Source of the DNA: an uncultured Bacteroidales bacterium
GTDB taxonomy: Bacteria; Bacteroidota; Bacteroidia; Bacteroidales; UBA932
Length of the DNA stretch: 64,000 nucleotides
Direction: 5' to 3'
NCBI GenBank assembly: GCA_946055165.1
Contig: CAMGFA010000001.1
Coordinates: 1-64,000 of the forward strand
In this document: in pieces, positions 39,299 to 49,179 of the stretch
Position numbering within the stretch: the first letter of the stretch is position 1
Layout: the number at the start of each line of letters is the position of its first letter
The notes under the pieces: model-generated
What the model was told of the DNA's origin: nothing
Database searches by the model: none
The model's input: the letters and a program-made list of their open reading frames with translations, nothing else
Position numbers and translations under genes: made by a program

Positions 39299-39646
39299 AT
39301 GATGGAATTCGATAACAACAGGCCGATTTATCTCCAGATTGCCGACAATCTCTGCGAAAAAATCCTCAGTGGAGCATTTGAGGCTGGAGGCCGTCTCCCT
39401 TCTGTGAGGGAATGGGGTGCCACCATAGGTTGCAATCCCAATACGGTGGCCCGCTCCTACGATATCCTTTCGGAGCGAAAAATAATATACAACCAGAGAG
39501 GTATCGGTTTTTTCATTGCGGAAAATGCCGTGGATATAATCAGGAACAGTGAAAAGAAGATTTTCATCGAGGAAGAGATTCCTGCCCTCATCAACAGGGG
39601 CAGACTGCTCGGACTTGAAATAGAAGTAAAATACAAAGACTTATGA
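39299..39646 (+). CDS. GntR-family regulator (YtrA-like)
   Basis: PIYLQIADNLCEKILSGAFEAGGRLPSVREWGATIGCNPNTVARSYDIL. Confidence 0.93.
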   Translation: MMEFDNNRPIYLQIADNLCEKILSGAFEAGGRLPSVREWGATIGCNPNTVARSYDILSERKIIYNQRGIGFFIAENAVDIIRNSEKKIFIEEEIPALINRGRLLGLEIEVKYKDL

Positions 39647-40347
39647 AACAGATAACTAAACTTTTTGTTCTCCTTGCTGCAGTAGCCTCCCTCAATGGCT
39701 GCCGCTATGTGAAAGTGAGCAAGGAAACCCGCCAGGAGTATGCCGATGTGAAGAGCGGCCTCAATATCAAAACCAAAACTCTGGAACTCCCCGACTTCTG
39801 CAATATAGATATGGCAATGGCATCGGAGCTTATATTCACTCAAGGTGAAAGCACTTCTGTACAGATTGTGGCCCCGGAAGCCTATATCGACAATATACTG
39901 GCCTATGTAGATGGCAACACTCTTATAGTCAACAGCAAGAAAAAGGCTTTCATACTTGGGATGAGAGATGTGAAATTCTACATTACAAGCCCTGAAATCA
40001 AGCAGCTGACTTTCTCCGGTGCCGTGGATTTCTCAACTGACGGCCCTGTTTGCACCGATTATTTCAATCTTTGCTGCAATGGAGCAGCCGAGGTCGAGAT
40101 AGACCAGCTCACTGCCGGGGGAGTTGAACTCGAAGTCAATGGTGCAGGTGATATAGAGATCGACAGGATAGATGCTAAAACACTATACATTAATATCAAC
40201 GGTGCAGGCGACTGTACAATCTCCGGAAAGGCAGACAATGTGGACGTTTCAATGAACGGTGCCGGGGATGTTGATATTACCGGGCTCCAGGTTCAGACCT
40301 TGAGCTCCTCTGTAAATGGAGCGGGCAAGATTTCCCGCCCGAGGTAA
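39643..40347 (+). CDS. GIN-domain (DUF2807) lipoprotein
   Basis: Repeated VNGAGDIEID / INGAGDCTI / MNGAGDVDI motifs. Confidence 0.9.
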   Translation: MKQITKLFVLLAAVASLNGCRYVKVSKETRQEYADVKSGLNIKTKTLELPDFCNIDMAMASELIFTQGESTSVQIVAPEAYIDNILAYVDGNTLIVNSKKKAFILGMRDVKFYITSPEIKQLTFSGAVDFSTDGPVCTDYFNLCCNGAAEVEIDQLTAGGVELEVNGAGDIEIDRIDAKTLYININGAGDCTISGKADNVDVSMNGAGDVDITGLQVQTLSSSVNGAGKISRPR

Positions 40348-40458
40348 ACTTTTTATACACTTTCATTTCCTTGAGTCTGCATGGCTGCTGCAAACCATGC
40401 GGGCTCTCTCGTTTTTTGTGAAAAGTATTACTATATTTGTGAGTTTATATGTAATTTT

Positions 40459-41259
40459 ATGGGAAAGAATTCTTGGATATGGAAAAATCTGCTCCTGGCC
40501 GCAGGCCTGGTGCTGCTCATCTTTCTTGTTGTGAACTTGTCTCTCAAGCTTTTCACCCAGCATAACCAGAGTGTGAGCGTGCCCGATTTTGTGGGTATGG
40601 GCCGTGAACAGGCTTTGCAGAAGGCTCAGGAGAGCAAGTTGGAGCTTGTGATATCGGACTCGGTCTTTGTGAACCGTTTCAAAAGGGGTGCAGTCTATGC
40701 CCAGCATCCTCAGGCAGGAAGTCAGGTCAAGAAGGGGCGCAAAATATATATTACCCTCAATGCAAATCGCAAAAGGCAGGTGGAAATGCCCCAGCTCGTG
40801 GGTTTTTCCATGCGTCAGGCCAAGGTGATTCTCCAGGAGAAGAATCTCAAGCTCGGCCGGCTGATTTACAAGGCAGACATAGCCACCAACAATGTTCTCG
40901 GCCAGCAGTGTGGCGGCCAGGACATAGCTCCAGGTACCAAACTGGACGTGGGCAGTACTGTGGATCTGGTTCTGGGTCTCAATCCCGAAGATGGAAAAAC
41001 CGCAATTCCTTCATTCATAGGCAAAAGCTGGCTCAAGGCTGTGAGCTATGCACAGGACTGCTATCTGAACGCATCGTCCCTTGTATTTGACAGCACGGTG
41101 CGCAGCTACTCCGACAGCATCTCCGCCTTTGTTTACAGGCAGTTGCCGGAAAGCGGCGAAGAGCGCGTGACGATGGGCAGCCCTGTCCGTCTGTATTTTA
41201 CCCTCGATCCTGGCAAACTCCCTCTCCCTGAGGAAAATACGGAAGAGAATGAGCAATGA
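40459..41259 (+). CDS. PASTA-domain membrane protein
   Basis: N-terminal TM then VPDFVGMGREQALQKAQ... and MPQLVGFSMRQAKVILQEKNLKLG. Confidence 0.9.
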   Translation: MGKNSWIWKNLLLAAGLVLLIFLVVNLSLKLFTQHNQSVSVPDFVGMGREQALQKAQESKLELVISDSVFVNRFKRGAVYAQHPQAGSQVKKGRKIYITLNANRKRQVEMPQLVGFSMRQAKVILQEKNLKLGRLIYKADIATNNVLGQQCGGQDIAPGTKLDVGSTVDLVLGLNPEDGKTAIPSFIGKSWLKAVSYAQDCYLNASSLVFDSTVRSYSDSISAFVYRQLPESGEERVTMGSPVRLYFTLDPGKLPLPEENTEENEQ

Positions 41260-42319
41260 AGCATTCATAGACGAGCTCGAGCAGATTGAGCAGCAGGAGC
41301 AGGAACTCTTCGAACACTTCCGTCTGAACGTGGATGTGGGCCAGACCCCCATGCGCATAGACAAATACATGTCGGAGCACATGGAGGACACTTCCCGCCA
41401 CCGCGTGCAGCTTGCCATCAAGGAAGGCTATGTATATGTGGGAGAGAAGCAGGTGAAAGCCAATTACATAGTGCGTCCGGGCGATGTCATCCGCTTCATT
41501 ATGCCTTACCGCCGCAGGGGAATGGAAATCCTTCCGCAGGATATTCCGCTCAATATTGTTTATGAAGATGATGACGTTCTGGTAGTGAACAAGCCTGCCG
41601 GAATGGTGGTGCATCCCGGTCACGGGCACTTCGAAGGGACCCTCATCAACGCACTCGCCTTTCATCTTGGCCTCAAGCAGGGGGCCGATGCTGAAGACGA
41701 GCGTATGGGCATTCTGGTGCACCGCATAGACAAGGACACCTCCGGTCTGCTGCTTGTGGCAAAGAACGACCAGGCCCAGCTGCGCCTTGCCAGGCAGTTC
41801 TATGAACACAGCATAGAGCGCTGCTACAACGCCATTGTCTGGGGCAACATCAAGGAAGATGAAGGAACGGTCGATGCCCCCATCGGCCGGGACCCGAACG
41901 ACCGCCTGCGTTTCAAGGTCTGCAGCGAGCCCGACCAGGGCAAGAGGGCGGTGACCCACTACCGTGTGCTCGAGCGTTTCGGCTATGTGACCCTTGTGGA
42001 ATGCCGTCTGGAAACCGGCAGGACCCATCAGATCAGGGTGCATATGGCATCCATCGGCCACCCTTTGTTTGCCGACGAACGCTATGGCGGAATGGAAATC
42101 CGCAAAGGCACCATCTACTCCAAATACAAGCAGTTCATACGCAACTGTTTCGAAATATGCCCGCGTCAGGCCCTGCACGCCAAGACTTTGGGTTTTGTGC
42201 ACCCCGCCAAGGGAAAAATCCTGCGCTTCGACTCGGCCCTTCCGGAAGACATGACGGCCCTGCTCGCAAAATGGCGCAAATACTCAAACAACATGCCCGA
42301 TGAAGAAGAAACAGAATAG
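41249..42319 (+). CDS. rluD: RluA/RluD-family pseudouridine synthase
   Basis: S4 domain, GMLVHRIDKDTSGLLLVA-type GILVHRIDKDTSGLLLVAKND, TGRTHQIRVHMASIGHP. Confidence 0.95.
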   Translation: MSNEAFIDELEQIEQQEQELFEHFRLNVDVGQTPMRIDKYMSEHMEDTSRHRVQLAIKEGYVYVGEKQVKANYIVRPGDVIRFIMPYRRRGMEILPQDIPLNIVYEDDDVLVVNKPAGMVVHPGHGHFEGTLINALAFHLGLKQGADAEDERMGILVHRIDKDTSGLLLVAKNDQAQLRLARQFYEHSIERCYNAIVWGNIKEDEGTVDAPIGRDPNDRLRFKVCSEPDQGKRAVTHYRVLERFGYVTLVECRLETGRTHQIRVHMASIGHPLFADERYGGMEIRKGTIYSKYKQFIRNCFEICPRQALHAKTLGFVHPAKGKILRFDSALPEDMTALLAKWRKYSNNMPDEEETE

Positions 42320-43955
42320 ACTCATCATTATGCTCCTGCTCCTCAGCTCCCTGCTGATGAGCCTGCCGTATCTGCTGCCGCATTGCGGTCTGCTGATGCT
42401 TGTAGCCCTGGTGCCCCTGCTCTGCGCCGAGCATCTGGCTTCGGAGTACGGAATAAGGCGTTTCTTCTGGTGGTACTACGCCGCCTTCATCGTTTTCAAT
42501 GGCCTCACCACCTGGTGGGTCGGCAAGGCAACGGTAGGCGGTGGCATTTTCGCAGTGATGGCCAATGCCTTCTACATGTCGGCAGTATTTGCCCTTTTCC
42601 GCATGAGCAAAAAGCGCCTTCGCGGTTCACTTCCATATATCTTTTTGGCAGTCACATGGATAGCCTGGGAGCGCTTTTATCTTACCCTGTCGCAGATCAG
42701 CTGGCCATGGCTGCTTTTGGGCAATGCATTTGCCCGCACCACCACCCTCGTGCAGTGGTACGAAATCACCGGCACCCTCGGCGGCAGCCTTTGGGTATGG
42801 GCAGTGAATCTCGGTGTCTTCGGCCTTATGCTCAATCTCTCCAACGGAAGGTTCTGGGAATGGACCGCGAAGGCCCGCTATGCCTCCTCAATTGGCTTGG
42901 CCCTGCTGGTAATTGTGCCTGTAACTGCTTCATTGATAAGATATAACACCTACGATGAGAAGTCCGACAAAGGCAGCCTGGAGGTCCTTATGGCCCAGTC
43001 CAACTTCGACCCTTGGCAGAAACTTCACAGTGTGCCCCAATCGAAGCAGAACGCACAGGCGGTGCAACTCCTGCAGGCTCAGCTTTGCGGGCGTAAAGGC
43101 GCGGAATACCCGCAGGAACCCCTGCTTCTTATGCTGCCGGAATCGTTCTGTGCCGATATCTGGATGAACCACCCGAACACTTCCAGAACCTACAGCACCT
43201 TCCGCAACGAGCTGGTTGACGCCTACCCGAATGTGAATCTCATCTTCGGGGCATCGACCTTCGAGCAGTTCAACACCCGCGCCAAGCCGAGCGATTACGC
43301 CCGTCCTCTGAACGACGGCAGCTGGTACCTCTCCTACAACACCGCCTTCATCACCGACGGCAGCGGCCGCCTGGACCACGTGAACAAAACCAAGCTCGTG
43401 GTTGGCAGCGAGTTTACCCCTTATGTCAAGATTTTCGGACCTCTGGACGATGCTCTCGGCAACCCTATGGGCCGCACCTCTCCTCAAGGCGAGGCCCGTA
43501 CCCTGAATGTGATGGGCTACGAAGAGGGAGGGGAGAAGATAGCTTCCATTATCCCAGTGGGCGTGCCTATCTGCTACGAATCCATCTATCCCGAATTCTG
43601 CGCCGACTACGTCCGCAAAGGGGCTCAGGCCATCTGTGTAATCACCAACGACGGCTGGTGGGGCAACACTCCCGGATACAGGCAGCATTTCAGCTATTCC
43701 CGCCTTCGGGCCATTGAACTGCGCCGCGACATTGCCCGATGCGCCAACACCGGCATCTCGGCCTTCATCGACCAGAAGGGCGACGTGCTCCAGCAGAGCG
43801 GCTGGTGGCAGCCCGATACCCTGCGCGGCAGCGTCAATCTTACAGACAACGAAACTTTCTTCGCCCGCTACGGCGACATCGTGGGAAGGATATGCACCCT
43901 GATGTTCGTAATGCTGGCTCTCACTCTGATAATCAAGGCAATAAGCAAGAAATGA
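42300..43955 (+). CDS. lnt: Apolipoprotein N-acyltransferase
   Basis: Multi-TM plus nitrilase domain: LPESFC, VPICYESIYPEF, TNDGWWGNTPGYRQHF. Confidence 0.95.
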   Translation: MKKKQNRLIIMLLLLSSLLMSLPYLLPHCGLLMLVALVPLLCAEHLASEYGIRRFFWWYYAAFIVFNGLTTWWVGKATVGGGIFAVMANAFYMSAVFALFRMSKKRLRGSLPYIFLAVTWIAWERFYLTLSQISWPWLLLGNAFARTTTLVQWYEITGTLGGSLWVWAVNLGVFGLMLNLSNGRFWEWTAKARYASSIGLALLVIVPVTASLIRYNTYDEKSDKGSLEVLMAQSNFDPWQKLHSVPQSKQNAQAVQLLQAQLCGRKGAEYPQEPLLLMLPESFCADIWMNHPNTSRTYSTFRNELVDAYPNVNLIFGASTFEQFNTRAKPSDYARPLNDGSWYLSYNTAFITDGSGRLDHVNKTKLVVGSEFTPYVKIFGPLDDALGNPMGRTSPQGEARTLNVMGYEEGGEKIASIIPVGVPICYESIYPEFCADYVRKGAQAICVITNDGWWGNTPGYRQHFSYSRLRAIELRRDIARCANTGISAFIDQKGDVLQQSGWWQPDTLRGSVNLTDNETFFARYGDIVGRICTLMFVMLALTLIIKAISKK

Positions 43956-44425
43956 AACGCACTGCACTTTTCCCCGGCTCCTTCGACCCTTTCACCGCCG
44001 GGCATCTGAACATACTCAAAAGGGCCCTAACGATGTTCGACGAAGTGGTTGTCGCCGTGGGTATCAACCAGGACAAGCGCGGCTTCTATTCCACCCAAAG
44101 CCGTCTCGAAATCATCCGTGCAGCCACAGCCGGCCTTGAAGGTGTGAGGGTCTTCCACTACGACGGCCTCACGGTTGATGTCTGCCGCGAGCTGGGAATC
44201 AATCACATAGTAAGAGGCGTGAGGAATATGCTCGATTTCGAGACCGAGCGCAGCATTGCCGATGCCAACCGCCGCCTCTGTCCCGAAATAGAAACCATCA
44301 TCATCCCTACAGCCCAGGAATTTGCGCACATATCCTCATCGGCCGTAAGAGACATACTCCGCCATAACGGCGATACCTCCATGTTCACCGTTCCGGGAGT
44401 TGAACTGCCCGAAATCGACAAATGA
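43952..44425 (+). CDS. coaD: Phosphopantetheine adenylyltransferase
   Basis: ALFPGSFDPFTAGHLNIL, IVRGVRNMLDFETERSIADANRRL. Confidence 0.97.
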   Translation: MKRTALFPGSFDPFTAGHLNILKRALTMFDEVVVAVGINQDKRGFYSTQSRLEIIRAATAGLEGVRVFHYDGLTVDVCRELGINHIVRGVRNMLDFETERSIADANRRLCPEIETIIIPTAQEFAHISSSAVRDILRHNGDTSMFTVPGVELPEIDK

Positions 44426-45315
44426 GAGCTCTTGCACGCATAGCCCTCCCTGCGGCGCTTCTGTTTTTATGCGCCTGCTCGGCCTCGAGACACAGGGCCC
44501 CTGCCTCTGCTGCGGCCGCCGCTTCTGCGGACACTTTGGCCCAGGCCCCTGCTGTGGCCGATTCCGCGCAGCTTGCAAAGCTCGACGACCTCCTGCAGGG
44601 CTTCTACTATGCGCTGCTTCCCGAAAGCGTGGAGGTCAAGGTGCAGGAATGCGAGTCTTTGATGATGGCATCGTCCGATTCCCTGCTGCGCAACTGGATA
44701 GGGCAGAAGATAATGGAGCACTATATGGAGCCGCCTCTGATGGGGGAGGAGGAGGTGGCAGTTGTGCTGTACGAAAAATGGTACAAAAGCGGCCGACTTG
44801 CTTTTACCGACGAGATGCAGGCCTTCGGTGCGGCTCTTTTCTACGAATACAACAGACAGTCCCTGCTGGGGATGCAGGCTCCGCAACTGCAGCTCTGCGA
44901 TTTGAGCGGCAGGAAGGCAGTCTATCCCCGTGAAGGCCGCTACAGTATATTTTTCTTTTACGATGCTGCCTGCGCCAAATGCAAAGCTCTTTCTGCTGCA
45001 CTGCCCGATGTGCTCAAGGATTTGCCCTGTGAAATGGATTTTTACGCCGTTTACTGCGGCAGCGACAGGCAGGCCTGGGAAGAATTCGCTTCCCGCTTCC
45101 TTTTGAGCGAGCCAAAAGTCAAGCTCTTTCACCTGAGCGACTTCGAAATGGAATCGGGCTATCCTCTAAAATACGCCGTGAGCGCCACTCCGCGCCTGTT
45201 TTTCATAGGCAACGACGGCAGCATACTCGGACGGCGTCTTGACTCGGAATCATTGAAACAGATAATCGATATCATCAGACTCTATTATGGCCAGGTCGAA
45301 GAACAAAAAGGCTAA
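44422..45315 (+). CDS. Lipoprotein, DUF5106/thioredoxin-like
   Basis: Lipobox FLCACS; C-terminal FFYDAACAKCKAL thioredoxin-like segment. Confidence 0.75.
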   Translation: MRALARIALPAALLFLCACSASRHRAPASAAAAASADTLAQAPAVADSAQLAKLDDLLQGFYYALLPESVEVKVQECESLMMASSDSLLRNWIGQKIMEHYMEPPLMGEEEVAVVLYEKWYKSGRLAFTDEMQAFGAALFYEYNRQSLLGMQAPQLQLCDLSGRKAVYPREGRYSIFFFYDAACAKCKALSAALPDVLKDLPCEMDFYAVYCGSDRQAWEEFASRFLLSEPKVKLFHLSDFEMESGYPLKYAVSATPRLFFIGNDGSILGRRLDSESLKQIIDIIRLYYGQVEEQKG

Positions 45316-45526
45316 GAAGGGAATGGACCCTATGCTCATTGCAAAGGAAAGGGAAGCCCTCAAGCGCAGACACCGCAAGACAGTGCTCTTCAACGACAGG
45401 GAGAATGCCCTGCTCGAAGAGTACTGCACAAAAAACAATGTCAAGGCAAAATCGGCGCTTATCCGCCGTATTGTGATGGAAAGGCTGCTCACGGAGATGG
45501 GGCAGAACCCTCCGAGCCTTTTCTAA
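45287..45526 (+). CDS. Small basic ribbon-helix-helix-like protein
   Basis: 79 aa, Lys/Arg-rich N-terminus then KTVLFNDRENALLEEYCTKNNVKAKSALIRRIVMERLL. Confidence 0.7.
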   Translation: MARSKNKKAKKGMDPMLIAKEREALKRRHRKTVLFNDRENALLEEYCTKNNVKAKSALIRRIVMERLLTEMGQNPPSLF

Positions 45527-46179
45527 AGCCGCCAGTCTATGGCCTGCTCTCCCCTCGATTCTAGGTAGAGATTGGTTCTGGAAAAATGCCGGCAGCCGAA
45601 AAACGCGCCTCTTGCAAGGGGTGAGGGGTGGGCTGCCTGCAGAACAAGATGCCTGCTGCCGTCTATGAGCTCTGCTTTGCTGCGGGCATAGTTGCCCCAA
45701 AGCAGGAAAACTATTCCTTCGCGTTCCCTGCTGAGGCTTGAAATCACGCTGTCGGTGAATTGCTGCCATCCAATTGAAGCGTGGCTGGCGGGCTGGTGCG
45801 CCCTCACGCTGAGCACAGCGTTGAGCAGCAGCACTCCCTGCCTTGCCCAGGGACTCAGATCCGTTGCCCCGCTCATCTTCACTCCCAAGTCGCTTTCGAT
45901 TTCCTTGAAGATGTTTTTCAGCGAAGGAGGTGCCTTCACGCCTTGAGGAACGGAAAAACTCAGCCCCATGGCCTGGCCCGGATTGTGGTAGGGGTCCTGG
46001 CCCAAGATGAGCACTTTTACTTTTTCGAAGGGAGTGAGTTCGAAGGCTTTGAAAATCAAATCTTCTTCAGGATAAATCGTTTCGCCCCGCTTTTTCTCCT
46101 CCTCCAGACGCAAAGAAAGCTCCGCAAGAAGATTGTCTTCCTGCAGAGCCTCTTTCCAGTTCTTATTGAGTTCCAACAT
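45523..46179 (-). CDS. ung: Uracil-DNA glycosylase
   Basis: LGQDPYHNPGQAMGLSFSVP, HPSPLARGAFFGCRHFS. Confidence 0.97.
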   Translation of the reverse strand: MLELNKNWKEALQEDNLLAELSLRLEEEKKRGETIYPEEDLIFKAFELTPFEKVKVLILGQDPYHNPGQAMGLSFSVPQGVKAPPSLKNIFKEIESDLGVKMSGATDLSPWARQGVLLLNAVLSVRAHQPASHASIGWQQFTDSVISSLSREREGIVFLLWGNYARSKAELIDGSRHLVLQAAHPSPLARGAFFGCRHFSRTNLYLESRGEQAIDWRL

Positions 46180-48584
46180 CAGAAAATGAAGGAAATCACG
46201 TCGTTGATATCTTTCACATAGTGGAAGTCCAGACCCTTGATGTAGATTTCCTTGATGTCCTCCACATCCTTGCGGTTGTCTTCGCTTATCACAATGGTCT
46301 TCACTCCGGCACGCTTGGCAGCAAGTATTTTTTCCTTTATTCCGCCCACAGGCAGAACTTTGCCGCGCAGAGTCATTTCGCCTGTCATTGCAATGTGCTT
46401 GCGGCAGGCCTTGCCCTTGAGCGCGCTCACCATCGAGCTCACCATTGTAATACCTGCAGACGGACCGTCCTTAGGGGTGGCTCCTTCCGGCACGTGAATG
46501 TGAATGTCCTTCTTGGCGAAAGTTTTGGCCGTCATACCTGCAAGTTCCGGATGGGCCTTGATATATTGGTATGCAATAGTGGCCGATTCTTTCATCACAT
46601 CTCCGAGGTTGCCTGTCATCGAGAGGGCTCCCTTGCCCTCGGAAACAGAGCTTTCCACAAAGAGGATTTCGCCTCCCATCTGGGTCCAGGCCAGACCTGT
46701 GATCACGCCCACGCCTTCGTTTCCTTCCTGCTTGTCGTGCATTGCGCTCGGCAGGCCGAGGTAGTCCCTGAGGTGTTCACATTCTATGGTCTTAGGGTAT
46801 TCCTCCTCACAGGCAATCTTCTTGGCCGTAACCCTGGCAATCTTGGCAATCTGTTTTTCAAGACCGCGTACGCCCGATTCGTGGGTATAGTTGTCGATTA
46901 TGCTCTTGAGGGCCTTAGGGCTTATCTTGAGTGTGTTCTTCTTTATTCCATGCTCTTCCAGCTGCTTTGGAACCAGATACTTCTTTGCGATTTCGATTTT
47001 CTCCTCGGCCAGATAGCCGCTGATCTGGATGACTTCCATTCTGTCCAGCAGCGCCGACTGGATAGGGGAGGTGCTGTTCGCCGTGGTGATGAAGAGCACA
47101 TTCGACAGATCGTAGTCTATGTCGAGATAGTTGTCGTGGAAGGCTTTGTTCTGTTCCGGATCCAGAGCTTCGAGCAGGGCCGATGAAGGGTCTCCCTTGA
47201 AATCCGATGCCAGTTTGTCTATTTCATCGAGTACAATCACAGGGTTGGAAGTGCCGGCCTTCTTGATTCCGTTGAGAATACGTCCCGGAAGGGCACCGAC
47301 ATAGGTTTTGCGGTGGCCGCGGATTTCGGCCTCGTCGTGCATGCCGCCGAGGGCAATTCTCACGTATTCGCGTCCCAGGGACTTGGCAATGGAGCGTCCG
47401 AGACTGGTTTTGCCCACACCCGGAGGGCCTGCAAGGCAGAGGATAGGGGATTTCATGTTCCCCTTGAGTTTGAGCACTGCAAGGTACTCTATTATTCTGT
47501 CCTTCACGCTGTCCAGTCCGTAATGGTCGGAGTCCAGTACTTTCTGGGCGTGTTTGAGGTCAAGGTTGTCCTTGCTCATCTCGTCCCAAGGAAGGTCGAG
47601 CATAAATTCGAGATAGTTGTACTGGACGGAGTAGTCCGGGGAGTTGGGGTTGTATTTCTCCAGTTTCTCCAGCTCTTTGTCGAATGTCTTGGCCACTTCG
47701 GCGCTCCATTTCTTTTTGGAGGCGCGCTGGCGCAGTTCGTTGAATTCCTCGCGGTCGTCCATGCCGAGCTCTTCCTGTATGGTTTTGAGCTGGTTGTTGA
47801 GGTAGTACTCTCTCTGCTGCTGGTCGATTTCCTGTTTAACCTTGCGGTTGATTTCCTGCTTGATGTTGGCAAGTTGGATTTGCTCGTCCATCATTGCAAG
47901 CAGTTTCATGGCCCTTTCCCTCACGTCGTCGTACTGGAGAAGGTCGATTTTCTCCTCGAAGTTGTCGATTTCCGCCGTTGTGGCAATAAAGTTCACAAGG
48001 AAAGTGAAGTCGTTTATGCTGTTGATTGCCATGGTGGCCTCCCTGTTGAGGAAGGAGGAGGTGGAAGTAAGCTGCTGCACCTTTTCCTTGAGCGATGCCA
48101 TCATTCCTTTGACATCTGACGAATTGTCTTTTGTCAATATGTCATCGAGGTAGCTCACGTTGGCCTTGATGTAAGGGTCGTATTCCACCACATAATTGAG
48201 TTTGATGCGCTTCAGACCCTGAAATATTGCGGTAATGGTGCCGTCCGGCATTTCAATGCTTTTGAGAATGCGCACGGCACAGCCGTAGCCGTAGAGGTCC
48301 GACTCCAAAGGGTCTTCCACATTGGCATCTATCTGAGGTACTGCACCTATTATTATATTGCGTTTTTCGGCTTCCTGAATGAGTTTGATGGACTTTTCAC
48401 GTCCGATCGGTACCGGAAACATCGCTCCGGGGAATATTGCCAGGTTCCTGAGCGCCAGCACCGGGATGGTATCCGGAAGATTGTCCACCTCTACAGGAGG
48501 CAGGCCTTCCGCCTGCCCTACAGGGATGACGCTTATGCTCGCGCCTCCTTTCATAATCTGTTCTATATCTTTCATCATATCCAT
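46179..48584 (-). CDS. lon: ATP-dependent protease Lon
   Basis: GPPGVGKTSLGRSIA Walker A; DGPSAGITM catalytic Ser. Confidence 0.97.
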   Translation of the reverse strand: MDMMKDIEQIMKGGASISVIPVGQAEGLPPVEVDNLPDTIPVLALRNLAIFPGAMFPVPIGREKSIKLIQEAEKRNIIIGAVPQIDANVEDPLESDLYGYGCAVRILKSIEMPDGTITAIFQGLKRIKLNYVVEYDPYIKANVSYLDDILTKDNSSDVKGMMASLKEKVQQLTSTSSFLNREATMAINSINDFTFLVNFIATTAEIDNFEEKIDLLQYDDVRERAMKLLAMMDEQIQLANIKQEINRKVKQEIDQQQREYYLNNQLKTIQEELGMDDREEFNELRQRASKKKWSAEVAKTFDKELEKLEKYNPNSPDYSVQYNYLEFMLDLPWDEMSKDNLDLKHAQKVLDSDHYGLDSVKDRIIEYLAVLKLKGNMKSPILCLAGPPGVGKTSLGRSIAKSLGREYVRIALGGMHDEAEIRGHRKTYVGALPGRILNGIKKAGTSNPVIVLDEIDKLASDFKGDPSSALLEALDPEQNKAFHDNYLDIDYDLSNVLFITTANSTSPIQSALLDRMEVIQISGYLAEEKIEIAKKYLVPKQLEEHGIKKNTLKISPKALKSIIDNYTHESGVRGLEKQIAKIARVTAKKIACEEEYPKTIECEHLRDYLGLPSAMHDKQEGNEGVGVITGLAWTQMGGEILFVESSVSEGKGALSMTGNLGDVMKESATIAYQYIKAHPELAGMTAKTFAKKDIHIHVPEGATPKDGPSAGITMVSSMVSALKGKACRKHIAMTGEMTLRGKVLPVGGIKEKILAAKRAGVKTIVISEDNRKDVEDIKEIYIKGLDFHYVKDINDVISFIF

Positions 48585-48688
48585 ATCGCTTCTTTATGAC
48601 AGATTGTCAAAAATACAATAGTATTTATATCCGGTCAATCTTTATGCCACAATTTTTTAAAGATTTTTTCAAAATGCAAATTTACTAT

Positions 48689-48719
48689 TTTGATTTATCA
48701 AAAAAACATTTTACATTTG
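48689..48719 (+). promoter_or_regulatory. Consensus Bacteroidetes promoter for HU gene
   Basis: TTTG 48689-48692, 19-nt spacer, TACATTTG 48712-48719. Confidence 0.75.
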
Positions 48720-48743
48720 TAATTCAAAAATTTATTGGATATT

Positions 48744-49022
48744 ATGACAAAGGCAGAAATCGTTAACTCTATCTCGAAAGCAACAGGTATCGAGAAGGCA
48801 GCTACTCTCGCAGTAGTAGAAGAATTTATGAACACAGTAAAAGGATCTCTCGCAAAAGGAGAGCCTGTTTATCTTCGTGGCTTCGGCAGCTTCATCATCA
48901 AGCACCGCGCTCAGAAAGCCGCAAGAAACATTACCGCCAAAACAACGGTAGTTGTTCCTGCTCACGACATTCCTGCTTTCAAACCTTGCGCTGATTTCGA
49001 GGACCTCGTTGCAGGAAAGTAA
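48744..49022 (+). CDS. HU-family DNA-binding protein
   Basis: MTKAEIVNSISKATGIEKAATLAVVEEFM...YLRGFGSFIIKHRAQKAARNI. Confidence 0.96.
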   Translation: MTKAEIVNSISKATGIEKAATLAVVEEFMNTVKGSLAKGEPVYLRGFGSFIIKHRAQKAARNITAKTTVVVPAHDIPAFKPCADFEDLVAGK

Positions 49023-49041
49023 TTTTTAATCATTTATAACT

Positions 49042-49131
49042 ATGCCAAACGGTAAAAAGCATAAGCGCCACAAGATGGCGACTCACAAACGTAAAAAACG
49101 TTTGCGTAAGAACAGACACAAGAAAAAGTAA
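49042..49131 (+). CDS. 29-aa highly basic protein, AURKAIP1/COX24-domain type
   Basis: MPNGKKHKRHKMATHKRKKRLRKNRHKKK; absent from ORF track because of length. Confidence 0.85.
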   Translation: MPNGKKHKRHKMATHKRKKRLRKNRHKKK

Positions 49132-49141
49132 TGTCGCATAG

Positions 49142-49170
49142 AGGTCCGCGGTAGTCCGTTGGGCCTTTTT
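49142..49170 (+). terminator. Hairpin plus T-tract directly upstream of rng
   Basis: AGGTCC-g-CGG-tagt-CCG-tt-GGGCCT then TTTT. Confidence 0.6.
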
Positions 49171-49179
49171 GTTTTGTCT

